From Colwellia sp. (GTDB lineage: Bacteria > Pseudomonadota > Gammaproteobacteria > Enterobacterales > Alteromonadaceae): a DNA stretch of 64,000 bases. A program made the translations under genes and the position numbers. A model generated the notes under the pieces. The model was not told where the DNA came from, did no database searches, and saw only the letters and a list, made by a program, of their open reading frames with translations. Within the stretch, counting starts at the first letter, position 1; each line of letters opens with the position of its first letter. The stretch is taken from positions 23,630-87,629 of the forward strand of contig JABSOX010000020.1 of assembly GCA_013215655.1 (NCBI GenBank), given 5' to 3'. This document shows, one piece after another, positions 55,989 to 64,000 of the stretch.

Positions 55989-56151
55989 GTTCAACCTGAA
56001 CATCGACATTGTTTCACATCTAAGTGACCATGACATTGCCTGCACGGACGAAGGTACTTATGATTTGTCGGGAACAAAATCATGACCGTTCATCCTGAAC
56101 ATCGTCTTTCTTTCACATCCATGTGACCATGACATACCGTTCATCCTGAAC
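55989..56151 (-). repeat. Cluster of three dispersed two-hairpin repeats
   Basis: The gene-free stretch 55775-56196 holds GTTCAACCTGAAC (55989-56001) and two exact GTTCATCCTGAAC (56088-56100, 56139-56151). Next to them are second-hairpin copies: TCACAT-CC-ATGTGA (56113-56126) perfect, and an imperfect version near 56014-56026. In the last unit the two hairpins are 12 bp apart, the same spacing as at 4825-4863. Bases 55775-55985 show no other feature. Confidence 0.85.
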
Positions 56152-56154
56152 ATA

Positions 56155-56174
56155 AAAAGGGCCGAAGCCCTTTT
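56155..56174 (-). terminator. Rho-independent terminator of the SapC gene
   Basis: AAAAGGGC/GCCCTTTT arms (56155-56162, 56167-56174) with a CGAA loop and a T run on the minus strand. The T run continues directly into the dispersed repeat. Confidence 0.93.
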
Positions 56175-56196
56175 ATCATTTTTACTTATTAGTTAA

Positions 56197-56961
56197 CTAT
56201 TTAGTTTCTTCAGCAACTACTGGTCGAAATTGAATACCGTTAACTTTAACTTCTGCAGCACTTTGATTACGTAATTGTGCTAAACGGTTAATTTGGCCGA
56301 TAGAGCCTAACATTGCATAAATAGGAATAAATAAACCACGCTTGTTAAAGTCTAATACTTTTTCATCAGATAACTTTTGCAGTTTTTGCTCATCAATACC
56401 AAACAAGCCAACTAACTTTTTCTTTTCGTTATTGCTAAAGTTAATATTTAATTCAAGCTCTAATAATAAATCGTTTTCAGCTAACTCTTGTACAAATTTC
56501 TCGGTCATCACTTCATTGTCGTACAATGCACCCAATGAGTCTTGGATGCCTTTAAAGAAATCAGTATCGTTACCTTCCGCATCAAATAAAGCGTTTTCTT
56601 TATCTTCTCCAACAAAAGCACTGTCTAAATCAACACAAGTTGTTAACGTTTTTTCTTTTTCAGGATCTAAACCTAAGCTAAATGGTACTAAAGAAATGCT
56701 CTGTGGAATGTAGATAGCATCCCATTTTTCTTCACTATAATATAAGTTTTCACCCGCTTCTAAACCTAGCATAACAACACTACGATAACGTGTTGACTCA
56801 GGGTCTTTAACCAATACTACAGGATAACATGTTGCTGCTTGCGCATATTCACGAGCACTGATCGGTGCAATATGTTGATTTGCAACAAGAGATAAATCAC
56901 GCTTTGATGCAATTTTAATGTTTTGATGTTGATCTTTTCTTACAGGAACGATATTAGCCAT
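56197..56961 (-). CDS. SapC family protein
   Basis: This 254-residue protein has no obvious signal peptide and matches the SapC family (Pfam SapC). Shared blocks include Ala-Arg-Glu-Tyr, Tyr-Pro-Val-Val-Leu-Val-Lys-Asp, Met-Leu-Gly-Leu and the Trp-Asp-Ala-Ile-Tyr-Ile-Pro near residue 80. In Campylobacter fetus SapC has been linked to S-layer biology; in marine bacteria it is found with polysaccharide-uptake genes, but no such genes are present here. A GAGAAA ribosome site precedes the ATG. It is followed by its terminator and the repeat cluster. Confidence 0.88.
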   Translation of the reverse strand: MANIVPVRKDQHQNIKIASKRDLSLVANQHIAPISAREYAQAATCYPVVLVKDPESTRYRSVVMLGLEAGENLYYSEEKWDAIYIPQSISLVPFSLGLDPEKEKTLTTCVDLDSAFVGEDKENALFDAEGNDTDFFKGIQDSLGALYDNEVMTEKFVQELAENDLLLELELNINFSNNEKKKLVGLFGIDEQKLQKLSDEKVLDFNKRGLFIPIYAMLGSIGQINRLAQLRNQSAAEVKVNGIQFRPVVAEETK

Positions 56962-57209
56962 TTATAATTTCTCTTTTTTGCTACATTTAGTGCCCGTATG
57001 ATAAGGACAATGTGTATATTAATTTTTTTGTTAAAATAGTTATGGTGACAACAATAGGCGCTTTCAATGCTTTTTTATAAATAATTATTGAAAGAAACTT
57101 TTTTACTACTCAAATAGTATATAGATCAGATAAGTACTTTGAACTAGCTATAACTTTAAATGGTTCAGTGCTATATTTTACTTAAGAAAAAGTCATTAGA
57201 ATATTCATT

Positions 57210-57518
57210 ATGAAAATTAAACTCTCATTATTTATTAGCTTGCTGTTCATTACAAATGTACAGGCAAAAAATAAAAATATTGAGATTAGACACGGTTATA
57301 CCGTTGATGGTTATGCACAAGTAAAAGTATTAAACAATATAAGAAAAGAGTTAGCTTGTTATGTTGCTATAGATGGTCATAAATCAAAATTTCGTTTACC
57401 GCCACTTAAAGCATCACGATGGCACATCGCTAATAGTAAACGTTATAATCACACCAACTTCAGTACTTGGTGCGATCTTTTAGAGTTTTATCCGCAGTAT
57501 AAAAAATATAAGTACTAG
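57210..57518 (+). CDS. Small exported protein, 102 aa
   Basis: Not recognised. It has a clear signal peptide (about 1-19, ending Val-Gln-Ala) and a basic, aromatic-rich mature part with two cysteines (about 50 and 90) that could form a disulphide. The C-terminus is Tyr/Lys-rich. It would act in the periplasm or outside the cell. It lies 11 bp from the convergent XRE regulator gene; the 56962-57209 gap before it holds no other feature. Confidence 0.6.
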   Translation: MKIKLSLFISLLFITNVQAKNKNIEIRHGYTVDGYAQVKVLNNIRKELACYVAIDGHKSKFRLPPLKASRWHIANSKRYNHTNFSTWCDLLEFYPQYKKYKY

Positions 57519-57529
57519 GCCTTAGAATA

Positions 57530-58240
57530 TTAGTCTTTAAACTGATAAACATAGTTCATGGTAAAACCTCCGCCAACAATTAAAATCAAACCTAAAACAA
57601 TGAAGATATCATTATAGTTTGAATAACGTTTAGCTGAAGATTTCAATTCATAAACACGTCTTTTCTCTGGAGATATATTTTCTATAAAAGACTCACCCAA
57701 ATACTCATCACTTAATTTATATACTTCATTAATACGTGATCTATTATCGTGAAGGCGTTTTCTAAACTCCTTACCATTTTCGTCAATCATTCTTATGGGT
57801 GAAGATATATACTGTTTTAACGTTTCATTTTTGTTTATTTCCCCAATAGACTCATATTCGTAAATACTGTTAGGGAACAAGGCTTTGCTTGCGCCCATAA
57901 AAACCAAAGCGATACCAAAAACTATCATTAGTGAAGCCATAATATAGCGATTTTTAAGTTTTTGACTTTTAGCGATACGCATTTCTGTATATTTTTCTGC
58001 AACTTCAGGTAAATGAGCCAAGTTATCACGAACATAGTTACTGTCTAAACTTTCAATAAATGCCATTGCTTCATAATTTAGTGCATTGGCAATTTTATCT
58101 ATCACTTCAAATGAAGGAGATCCTTTATCATTTTCTAGTTTTGATAAATACGATTGTTCAATATTTGCTTTAGTGGCTAACTCTGGTTGAGTAAGACCGG
58201 CATTATTTCGTAGTTGTTTAATTTTTTCGCCAAGTTTCAT
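57530..58240 (-). CDS. Membrane-anchored XRE-family regulator
   Basis: A 236-residue protein. The N-terminal helix-turn-helix (about 1-60) contains Gly-Leu-Thr-Gln-Pro-Glu-Leu-Ala and Gln-Ser-Tyr-Leu-Ser-Lys-Leu-Glu. A membrane segment (about 101-120), an extracytoplasmic or loop domain (about 121-210) and a second membrane segment (about 212-230) follow. A DNA-binding domain tethered to the membrane suggests a one-component sensor regulator. The target is unknown. It lies beyond the tnsA remnant, in what may be old Tn7-type cargo. Confidence 0.85.
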   Translation of the reverse strand: MKLGEKIKQLRNNAGLTQPELATKANIEQSYLSKLENDKGSPSFEVIDKIANALNYEAMAFIESLDSNYVRDNLAHLPEVAEKYTEMRIAKSQKLKNRYIMASLMIVFGIALVFMGASKALFPNSIYEYESIGEINKNETLKQYISSPIRMIDENGKEFRKRLHDNRSRINEVYKLSDEYLGESFIENISPEKRRVYELKSSAKRYSNYNDIFIVLGLILIVGGGFTMNYVYQFKD

Positions 58241-58395
58241 TTTTTATCCTTTTACTTGAATTTACTAAATGAGCAAGTCGAATTCTTGGCTATCATAACA
58301 GGAATATAAAGATGAATATTCAATGATATATATGAATAATGGGAATAATAAGCAGGATAATACGATCGATTAATGTTTCTTTTCTGAGCTAGAGT

Positions 58396-58668
58396 TTAAG
58401 TATCTTCAGGGTGAAGTGGGAATTGTTCTCGAATATCAGTTGTTGTGGTACGCCATACAAGGATAATAAATACCGCCAACTCTAAGTCTGACAGTAGATG
58501 ATGTGTTATTAAACTCTTATGTCCAAAAATTCGTTGTGAACGTCCACGTGATGCCAAATCACGAGCTGTCAACCAAGAAAGATAACTATCACCATGACCA
58601 GCACCTCGACCTTCTTTAATCCATTTGGCATTTTTAACTTCAGTATTGAAGTATTGTTTTGCAACCAT
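58396..58668 (-). pseudogene. tnsA: Truncated Tn7-type transposase subunit TnsA
   Basis: Ninety residues remain of a protein that is about 273 residues in Tn7. The segments Trp-Ile-Lys-Glu-Gly-Arg-Gly-X-Gly-His-Gly, Gly-Arg-Ser-X-Arg-Ile, His-His-Leu-Leu-Ser-Asp-Leu-Glu-Leu-Ala-Val-Phe and Asp-Ile-Arg-Glu-Gln-Phe-Pro-Leu match Tn7 TnsA position for position. The catalytic Glu falls at residue 63, as in Tn7. The TAA after Pro-Glu-Asp-Thr removes the other catalytic residues (Asp114, Lys132 in Tn7), so it cannot cut DNA. The ATG at 58668 gives the family N-terminus; an upstream ATG at 58686 adds six residues. It reads in the same direction as glmS, as in Tn7. Confidence 0.9.
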
Positions 58669-58749
58669 AAAAAACCACCCAAACATTGCTTGTTAATTAA
58701 GCATATTTTAAGTGGTTTCAGTAAAGAACTTTATTGTTCTCGTACAACA
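58396..58749 (-). mobile_element. Remnant of a Tn7-like transposon at attTn7 behind glmS
   Basis: Between the glmS stop (58772) and the tnsA start lies a candidate right end. On the minus strand TGTTGTACGAG begins at 58749, 23 bp after the stop codon, close to the point where Tn7 inserts. The gene next to it is tnsA, in the orientation expected for the Tn7 right end. No matching left end, tnsB or tnsC was found in the window. The element is dead. Confidence 0.7.
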
Positions 58750-58771
58750 AGTAAAACTAAAAGTTCAGTAT

Positions 58772-60604
58772 TTATTCAACAGTGACCGATTTTGCTAAAT
58801 TTCTTGGTTGATCGACGTCAGTACCTTTTATGATTGCCACGTAATATGACAATAGTTGTAATGGTAAGGTATAAACAATGGGAGCGATAATTTCATCACA
58901 ATGGGGAACATTGATCACTTTCATGGTGTCATCACTTTCAAATTTTGCATCACTAGCAGCGAATACATACATTAAACCACCACGTGCGCGTACTTCTTCA
59001 ACATTCGATTTAAGCTTTTCTATCAAGTCATTTTTAGGTGCGACAACTATGACTGGCATTTCAGCATCAATCAGGGCTAATGGTCCGTGTTTTAATTCAC
59101 CTGCGGCATAAGCTTCTGCATGAATATATGAAATTTCTTTTAATTTCAATGCACCTTCCATAGCAATGGGGTACTGATCGCCACGGCCTAAGAACAAAGC
59201 ATGATGTTTATCTGCAAAATCTTCTGCCAGCTCTTCAATGGAAGGAGCTAATGCTAATACTTCTTCTAATTTGCTTGGTAATGACATTAACGATTGTGCT
59301 ATTTCAGCTTGTTGCTGTACAGACATGCCATGATGTTTACCAATAGCTAAGGTCATCATCAGCAAACCCACTAACTGTGTAGTAAAGGCTTTGGTTGAAG
59401 CAACACCTATTTCAATGCCCGCTTTGGTCATAAAGGCAAGGTCAGATTCACGTACTAGTGAAGACCCTGCAACATTACAGATAACTAAACTTGCTTTGTA
59501 GCCTAACTCTTTAGCTAAACGCAGAGCAGCTAGTGTATCTGCTGTTTCACCTGATTGCGAAATTGTTACGATCAGCGCATTTTTTGGCACATGCGATTTA
59601 CGATAGCGAAATTCACTGGCTATCTCGATATTACAAGAGACACCCGCAAGTGCCTCTAACCAATAACGAGCAACCATGCCTGAATGATAACTGGTTCCAC
59701 AGGCAATTATTTGTACATGTTCAATATCTTTAAAAATATCGTCAGCACCTGTACCAAACGCATTAATATCAACCGTATTATCTATCAAACGTCCATCTAG
59801 CGCATTACGGATAGCGGTAGGTTGCTCATAAGTTTCTTTCAACATGTAATGACGATATTCACCTTTATCACCACTGTCTTGACTAACTTCTTGTTCCTTT
59901 GCTTCTCGCTCAACAGGTTCACCGTTAATATCAAAAATGTTAACCTCAAAACGAGTCACTTCGGCAACATCACCTTCTTCAAGAAAGGAAAACTTACGGG
60001 TAACGGGTAATAATGCCATCATATCTGATGCGATAAAGTTTTCACCTAAGCCATAACCAATCACTAATGGGCTGCCAGAACGAGCAACAACAAGTCGGTC
60101 TTTATCACGGGTATCAAATATAACGGTGCCATAAGCACCATCAAGTTGTTTTACTGATGTTTGTACCGCAGCAAGTAAACTTGATGAGTTTTTTAATTCA
60201 TGATGAACAAGATGAGCAATAACTTCGGTGTCCGTTTCAGAAACAAACTCATAACCTAAACTTTGTAATTTTATTCGCAGTGCTTGATGATTTTCAATAA
60301 TACCATTATGGACAACGGCAATTGTTTCACTAGATACATGTGGATGAGCATTATTTTCACTCGGAATACCATGTGTAGCCCAACGAGTATGTGCGATACC
60401 CGTGCCACCTGACAAAGAGTTAATAGCTAAAGCATCGGCTAATTCTTGTACTTTTCCTAAACGGCGTGCACGTTGTAGTTGATTGTTATTATCTATAATT
60501 GCTACACCCGCAGAGTCATATCCTCGGTATTCTAAACGTTTTAATCCTTCAACCAAGATATCTGCTACATCACGTTGTGCTACTGCACCGACGATTCCAC
60601 ACAT
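58772..60604 (-). CDS. glmS: Glucosamine-6-phosphate synthase GlmS
   Basis: Makes glucosamine-6-phosphate from fructose-6-phosphate and glutamine, the first step to UDP-GlcNAc; 610 residues (E. coli 609). The catalytic Cys follows Met1 (Met-Cys-Gly-Ile-Val-Gly). The glutaminase domain has Arg-Gly-Tyr-Asp-Ser-Ala-Gly and His-Thr-Arg-Trp-Ala-Thr-His-Gly; two SIS domains follow. The C-terminal [11 protein letters not shown] is the TnsD-recognised attTn7 region. AAGGAA precedes the ATG. It lies 12 bp after the DeoR gene. Confidence 0.98.
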   Translation of the reverse strand: MCGIVGAVAQRDVADILVEGLKRLEYRGYDSAGVAIIDNNNQLQRARRLGKVQELADALAINSLSGGTGIAHTRWATHGIPSENNAHPHVSSETIAVVHNGIIENHQALRIKLQSLGYEFVSETDTEVIAHLVHHELKNSSSLLAAVQTSVKQLDGAYGTVIFDTRDKDRLVVARSGSPLVIGYGLGENFIASDMMALLPVTRKFSFLEEGDVAEVTRFEVNIFDINGEPVEREAKEQEVSQDSGDKGEYRHYMLKETYEQPTAIRNALDGRLIDNTVDINAFGTGADDIFKDIEHVQIIACGTSYHSGMVARYWLEALAGVSCNIEIASEFRYRKSHVPKNALIVTISQSGETADTLAALRLAKELGYKASLVICNVAGSSLVRESDLAFMTKAGIEIGVASTKAFTTQLVGLLMMTLAIGKHHGMSVQQQAEIAQSLMSLPSKLEEVLALAPSIEELAEDFADKHHALFLGRGDQYPIAMEGALKLKEISYIHAEAYAAGELKHGPLALIDAEMPVIVVAPKNDLIEKLKSNVEEVRARGGLMYVFAASDAKFESDDTMKVINVPHCDEIIAPIVYTLPLQLLSYYVAIIKGTDVDQPRNLAKSVTVE

Positions 60605-60615
60605 AATTTTTTCCT

Positions 60616-61377
60616 TTATTTTGCGATAAGTAAATTAACGCCTTGTTTTAATAATTGTTCTTTTATATCGGCATCTAAATCATTATCTGTGATGACCGTA
60701 TGAATTTGTTGCCATGGTATTTCTAAGTTTGGTATTTTTCGCCCTATTTTCTCTGATTCAATCATGACAATCACTTCACGAGAAACGTCAGCCATAACTT
60801 GACTTAAACCTATAAGTTCATTAAAAGTTGTTGTACCGCGAGTTATATCAATGCCATCGGCACCAATAAAGAGCTGATCAAAATCATAAGAACGTAGTAC
60901 ATTTTCTGCAACTTGTCCTTGGAAAGACTCAGAATGAGGGTCCCAAGTGCCGCCAGTCATTAATAACGTTGGCTCATTTTCTAATGATTGCAACATATTG
61001 GCGATGACCAATGAATTAGTCATCACCACTAAACCTTTTTTATTATCTAGCTCTGAAACTAATGCCGACGTTGTTTGACCACTATCAATAATAATACGAT
61101 GATGATCTTTAATCAGTATTGCTGCTTTTTTGGCAATAGCGCGCTTTCGTTTCGAAAGGTTTTCCGATTTTATTTCGGTGATCTCACTGGGTAAAGGCAC
61201 AGCGCCGCCATATCGACGTAATAAAAGCCCACCATTTTCCAAGATAGCGAGATCTTTTCTTATCGTTACTTCCGATGTATCAAATTGCTTAGCAAGGCTA
61301 TCAACGCTGACTTCACCATTTTTATTCAACTCTGAAATAATGGTATGACGTCGTTGTTGTGTATTTCTTTTTGACAT
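60616..61377 (-). CDS. DeoR-family transcriptional regulator
   Basis: This 253-residue protein has an N-terminal winged helix (about 1-60), with Glu-Val-Thr-Ile-Arg-Lys-Asp-Leu in the recognition helix, and a sugar-phosphate sensor domain (about 75-235) with Asp-Ser-Gly-Gln-Thr-Thr and Gly-Ala-Asp-Gly-Ile-Asp. Its place between glmU and glmS suggests that it controls amino-sugar synthesis, sensing perhaps glucosamine-6-phosphate, which is an inference. Two GTTTCGTTT repeats lie just before its ATG and may be its own operator. It is 12 bp upstream of glmS and probably co-transcribed with it. Confidence 0.92.
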   Translation of the reverse strand: MSKRNTQQRRHTIISELNKNGEVSVDSLAKQFDTSEVTIRKDLAILENGGLLLRRYGGAVPLPSEITEIKSENLSKRKRAIAKKAAILIKDHHRIIIDSGQTTSALVSELDNKKGLVVMTNSLVIANMLQSLENEPTLLMTGGTWDPHSESFQGQVAENVLRSYDFDQLFIGADGIDITRGTTTFNELIGLSQVMADVSREVIVMIESEKIGRKIPNLEIPWQQIHTVITDNDLDADIKEQLLKQGVNLLIAK

Positions 61378-61379
61378 AA

Positions 61380-61408
61380 GTTTCGTTTCACTAAAATATG
61401 TTTCGTTT
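61380..61408 (-). promoter_or_regulatory. Candidate DeoR-type operator: two GTTTCGTTT repeats
   Basis: Exact direct repeats GTTTCGTTT at 61380-61388 and 61400-61408, 20 bp (two helical turns) apart. They occupy the leader immediately before the DeoR-gene ATG, where no normal ribosome site is visible. Known DeoR/GlpR-family operators contain TTCG cores, so self-regulation and control of glmS are plausible. Confidence 0.55.
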
Positions 61409-61513
61409 TAAAACATGGTTATTTAACCAAAAGACGACATAAATTACAATGACCAATTTATTTTAAGTAAATTGTTTAACTTTATTTAAGGAGTATATGA
61501 GTTATTTGAAATC

Positions 61514-61541
61514 AGCTATACCCTAGCGGTAGGGCATAGCT
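61514..61541. other. Near-perfect 12-bp-stem hairpin between glmU and the DeoR gene
   Basis: AGCTATACCCTA (61514-61525) pairs with TAGGGCATAGCT (61530-61541) except one position, with a GCGG loop. It lies 31 bp past the glmU stop. No T run follows on the minus strand. It may be a glmU transcript-end structure, an attenuator or a protein site. Confidence 0.5.
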
Positions 61542-61571
61542 TGATTAAAATTTTATTTCTAAAGATATTTT

Positions 61572-62954
61572 TTATGTCGACTTATTTTTTACTGGCCGTT
61601 GCCAATTAGCGATATTTCGTTGTTTACCGCGAGCAACTGCCAATTCATCATCACCCACATTCTTAGCAATAACCGAACCAGCACCTATTGTTGCCATTTT
61701 ACCAATGGTAACTGGAGCAACAAGCGAACTATTTGAGCCAATAAAAGCACCATCACCAATAATGGTTTTTGATTTATTTACGCCATCATAATTACAAGTG
61801 ATAGTACCAGCACCTATATTCACTTTACTGCCTATTTCACTATCACCTAAATAAGATAAATGACCTGCTTTTGCACCTTCACCCATGGTAGTTTTTTTCA
61901 TCTCAACAAAATTACCTACATGAGAATTAGTTAACATAGTAGTACCAGGGCGAATTCGAGCAAAAGGCCCAACAGAGCATTGATTAGCGATATCTGCCTC
62001 TTCAATAATGCTATTTGATTTAATGACAGAATTATCACCAATACTGCAATTTTTTAAAATGCAATTAGCACCCACTATTACATTATTAGCTAACGCAACC
62101 TTGCCTTCAAAAATACAATTAACATCAATAACAACTTCTTCGCCAACGGTTAATTCACCACGGATATCAATACGCGCAGGATCACGTAACGTAGCGCCTG
62201 CAATCATCAACTCTTCAGCTTTTCTTAATTGAAATGCTCTTTCTAAGCCCGCTAGTTGTACTCGGTTATTAGCACCTTCAACTTCTATTTCACTGTCAGG
62301 ATGAGCCGTAGCAATGATTTTATCTTCACTATGACACGCAGCAATGATGTCAGTAAGGTAATATTCTCCTTGAGCATTATCGTTCGATAAATTTGCTAGC
62401 CAACGTTTTAAATCGACACCTTTAGCCAATAATATTCCGGTATTACACTCCTTAATTTTTAATTGCTCTTCATTGGCATCTTTTTGTTCGATAATACCAA
62501 TAACCGTATTTGAGCTATCGCGAACAATACGACCATAGCCTTTTGGATCAGCTAAATTAACGGTTAATAAACCCATGCCATTATCTGGTTTTACGGTTAA
62601 TAAACGTTCTAAAGTAGAAACCTTAGTTAATGGAACGTCACCATATAAAACTAATACGTCTTCACCGTCTTTTACAAATGGTGACGCCATATCTACAGCA
62701 TGACCTGTACCTAATTGTTCAATTTGTTCAACAAAGGTTAAATCATCACCATTATTTTCTTTGATAAGAGCTTCTTTTAGTACATCTCCACCAAAGCCAT
62801 AAACAACATAAATGTTTTCTGCATTTAGCTTACGCGCACTATCAATGACATGACTAACCATAGGTCGATCAGCTATGGGATGAAGTACTTTAGGAAGAGA
62901 AGAACGCATACGGGTGCCTTTACCCGCGGCAAGAATAACAACAGAGAGGCTCAT
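61572..62954 (-). CDS. glmU: Bifunctional GlcNAc-1-P uridyltransferase / GlcN-1-P acetyltransferase GlmU
   Basis: Carries out the last two steps to UDP-GlcNAc; 460 residues (E. coli 456). The N-terminal domain (1-230) has Leu-Ala-Ala-Gly-Lys-Gly-Thr-Arg-Met and Gly-Asp-Val-Pro-Leu. The C-terminal domain (about 250-455) is a left-handed beta helix with hexapeptide repeats, Gly-Pro-Phe-Ala-Arg-Ile-Arg-Pro-Gly, and Tyr-Asp-Gly-Val-Asn-Lys. It is followed by DeoR-glmS, so three steps of one pathway cluster. It lies 271 bp downstream of atpC, beyond the atp terminator, with its own promoter region (62955-63135; no gene). Confidence 0.98.
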   Translation of the reverse strand: MSLSVVILAAGKGTRMRSSLPKVLHPIADRPMVSHVIDSARKLNAENIYVVYGFGGDVLKEALIKENNGDDLTFVEQIEQLGTGHAVDMASPFVKDGEDVLVLYGDVPLTKVSTLERLLTVKPDNGMGLLTVNLADPKGYGRIVRDSSNTVIGIIEQKDANEEQLKIKECNTGILLAKGVDLKRWLANLSNDNAQGEYYLTDIIAACHSEDKIIATAHPDSEIEVEGANNRVQLAGLERAFQLRKAEELMIAGATLRDPARIDIRGELTVGEEVVIDVNCIFEGKVALANNVIVGANCILKNCSIGDNSVIKSNSIIEEADIANQCSVGPFARIRPGTTMLTNSHVGNFVEMKKTTMGEGAKAGHLSYLGDSEIGSKVNIGAGTITCNYDGVNKSKTIIGDGAFIGSNSSLVAPVTIGKMATIGAGSVIAKNVGDDELAVARGKQRNIANWQRPVKNKST

Positions 62955-63135
62955 AGAGTATCCAATTTTTTATAATTATTAGCAACTAGTCAGTATTGTA
63001 CCGTTGTTTATTCAACAATTACCATTCTTAAATATTAGGTTGCTTTGCATCTATTAATTAATATTGAGTTGCCCTATACAATTTAATTTTTGTTACGCTA
63101 GATCAATTTTTAAGTGCACTATTTTTTAGACAAAA

Positions 63136-63173
63136 AAAAACGACCTTTACTATAAAAGTAAAATGTCGTTTTT
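63136..63173 (-). terminator. Rho-independent terminator of the atp operon
   Basis: AAAAACGAC (63136-63144) pairs with GTCGTTTTT (63165-63173), with further pairing of TTTACT/AGTAAA inside. A long T run follows on the minus strand. It lies about 50 bp after the atpC stop. Confidence 0.92.
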
Positions 63174-63225
63174 AATTCACTAAAACTTAGTGTTATATTG
63201 CAGAAAAAAGTAACTAACTAATAGT

Positions 63226-63648
63226 TTAAACTTTCTTTTTAGTTGCTTGAATTACACGTAATTGCGCAGTCACACGAGCTAACTCAGCAGCTACTTCAGC
63301 ATAGTCCACATCACCGCCAGGAGCGTTCATGTGTTCTTCTGCACGTTGTTTAGCTTCTAAAACAACTTGTTCATCTAAATCATGAGAACGTACTGCCACA
63401 TCGGCTAATACTGTCACATTATTTGGTTGAACTTCTAACATGCCACCAGAAAGATAAAGAATTTCTTCTTCTCCGCCGTATTTTACAATACGTGCCATAC
63501 CAGGTTTTAGTGAGGTCAACAAAGGTGCATGACCAGGCATAATGCCTAATTCACCCTCTGTACCTGCGATCTGTAGTGATTCAATACGTCCAGAGAATAA
63601 TTCCTCTTCAGCACTTACTACACTTAGATTTACTGTCATTGCTGACAT
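63226..63648 (-). CDS. atpC: ATP synthase epsilon subunit
   Basis: Part of the central stalk of F1, coupling rotation and regulating ATP hydrolysis; 140 residues (E. coli 139). The beta-sandwich (1-85) contains [15 protein letters not shown], and the C-terminal part is the two-helix regulatory hairpin. A strong AGGAGG ribosome site precedes the ATG. It is the last gene of the operon. Confidence 0.97.
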   Translation of the reverse strand: MSAMTVNLSVVSAEEELFSGRIESLQIAGTEGELGIMPGHAPLLTSLKPGMARIVKYGGEEEILYLSGGMLEVQPNNVTVLADVAVRSHDLDEQVVLEAKQRAEEHMNAPGGDVDYAEVAAELARVTAQLRVIQATKKKV

Positions 63649-63738
63649 AACGACCTCCTAATAAGTAAGGTTAACTTAATTATTAATTTACTAACAAATA
63701 GTAACTAAAAATAACTAAGTAAACCCTTACCCATATGA

Positions 63739-64000
<262 letters not shown>

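Noticed and set aside
58371..58393. Possible left end of the Tn7-like element (TAATGTTTC)
   Set aside because: Only TGT is shared with the right-end candidate and the flanking bases do not give a 5-bp duplication.

Overview
The window is a stretch of chromosome from a marine gammaproteobacterium of the order Alteromonadales. It is most like the Colwelliaceae (Colwellia/Thalassotalea). This is judged from protein resemblance, visibly AT-rich DNA, and gene clusters that keep the enterobacterial order with characteristic losses. No rRNA, tRNA, CRISPR array or intact insertion sequence was seen. Nearly all DNA is ordinary housekeeping coding sequence, mostly on the minus strand.

Region by region. 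1-4.8 kb: start of a lipoprotein gene, a MITE-like element, two GGDEF proteins, a DUF523 protein and a small cytochrome c. 4.8-5.1 kb: terminator followed by a 51-bp tandem array of a dispersed two-hairpin repeat. 5.1-8.6 kb: recQ, yigI, rarD. 8.6-11.9 kb: a histidine kinase with a YfiR-like N-terminus and a double-receiver diguanylate cyclase. 11.9-18 kb: uvrD, yigB, DUF484, dapF, lysA and a small overlooked lptM gene; xerC is absent from its usual slot. 18.1-22.7 kb: cyaY and hemCDXY. 22.8-29.5 kb: accessory genes (DUF4389, glutaredoxin-like, DoxX, ECF sigma and anti-sigma, DinB-like), a fused OlsF-type acyltransferase, a 54-codon Cys-rich gene, arfA and fre. 29.6-37.4 kb: ubiD, two adjacent pseudogenes, rho, trxA, a second MITE-like element, then rhlB-gppA on the plus strand. 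37.4-43.2 kb: EamA transporter, hemB, a membrane diguanylate cyclase, tatD, a 28-codon ORF coupled to tatC, then tatC, tatB and tatA. 43.3-51.9 kb: an outer-membrane-like protein, a GAF-GGDEF-EAL protein, rpoH, ftsXEY and rsmD. 51.9-58.7 kb: an accessory zone with a serine hydrolase, DUF416, a coiled-coil protein, a repeat cluster, SapC, a membrane-anchored XRE regulator and a truncated Tn7-type tnsA. 58.8-64 kb: glmS, a DeoR regulator, glmU, atpC and the end of atpD.

The most informative signals are the following. (1) A tnsA remnant and a candidate transposon end lie just downstream of glmS, the classic attTn7 site. (2) A terminator hairpin spans the arfA stop codon, matching the nonstop-mRNA control known for ArfA. 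(3) A REP-like two-hairpin repeat follows the U-tracts of three independent terminators, with compensatory changes in the second stem. (4) A DUF1579-like gene is broken only by nonsense codons. (5) Two small genes lie outside standard size cut-offs. (6) Five c-di-GMP-type proteins are present, one with a degenerate active site. I found no clear evidence of a wholly new multi-gene system; the small proteins and the repeat family are the best candidates for something undescribed.
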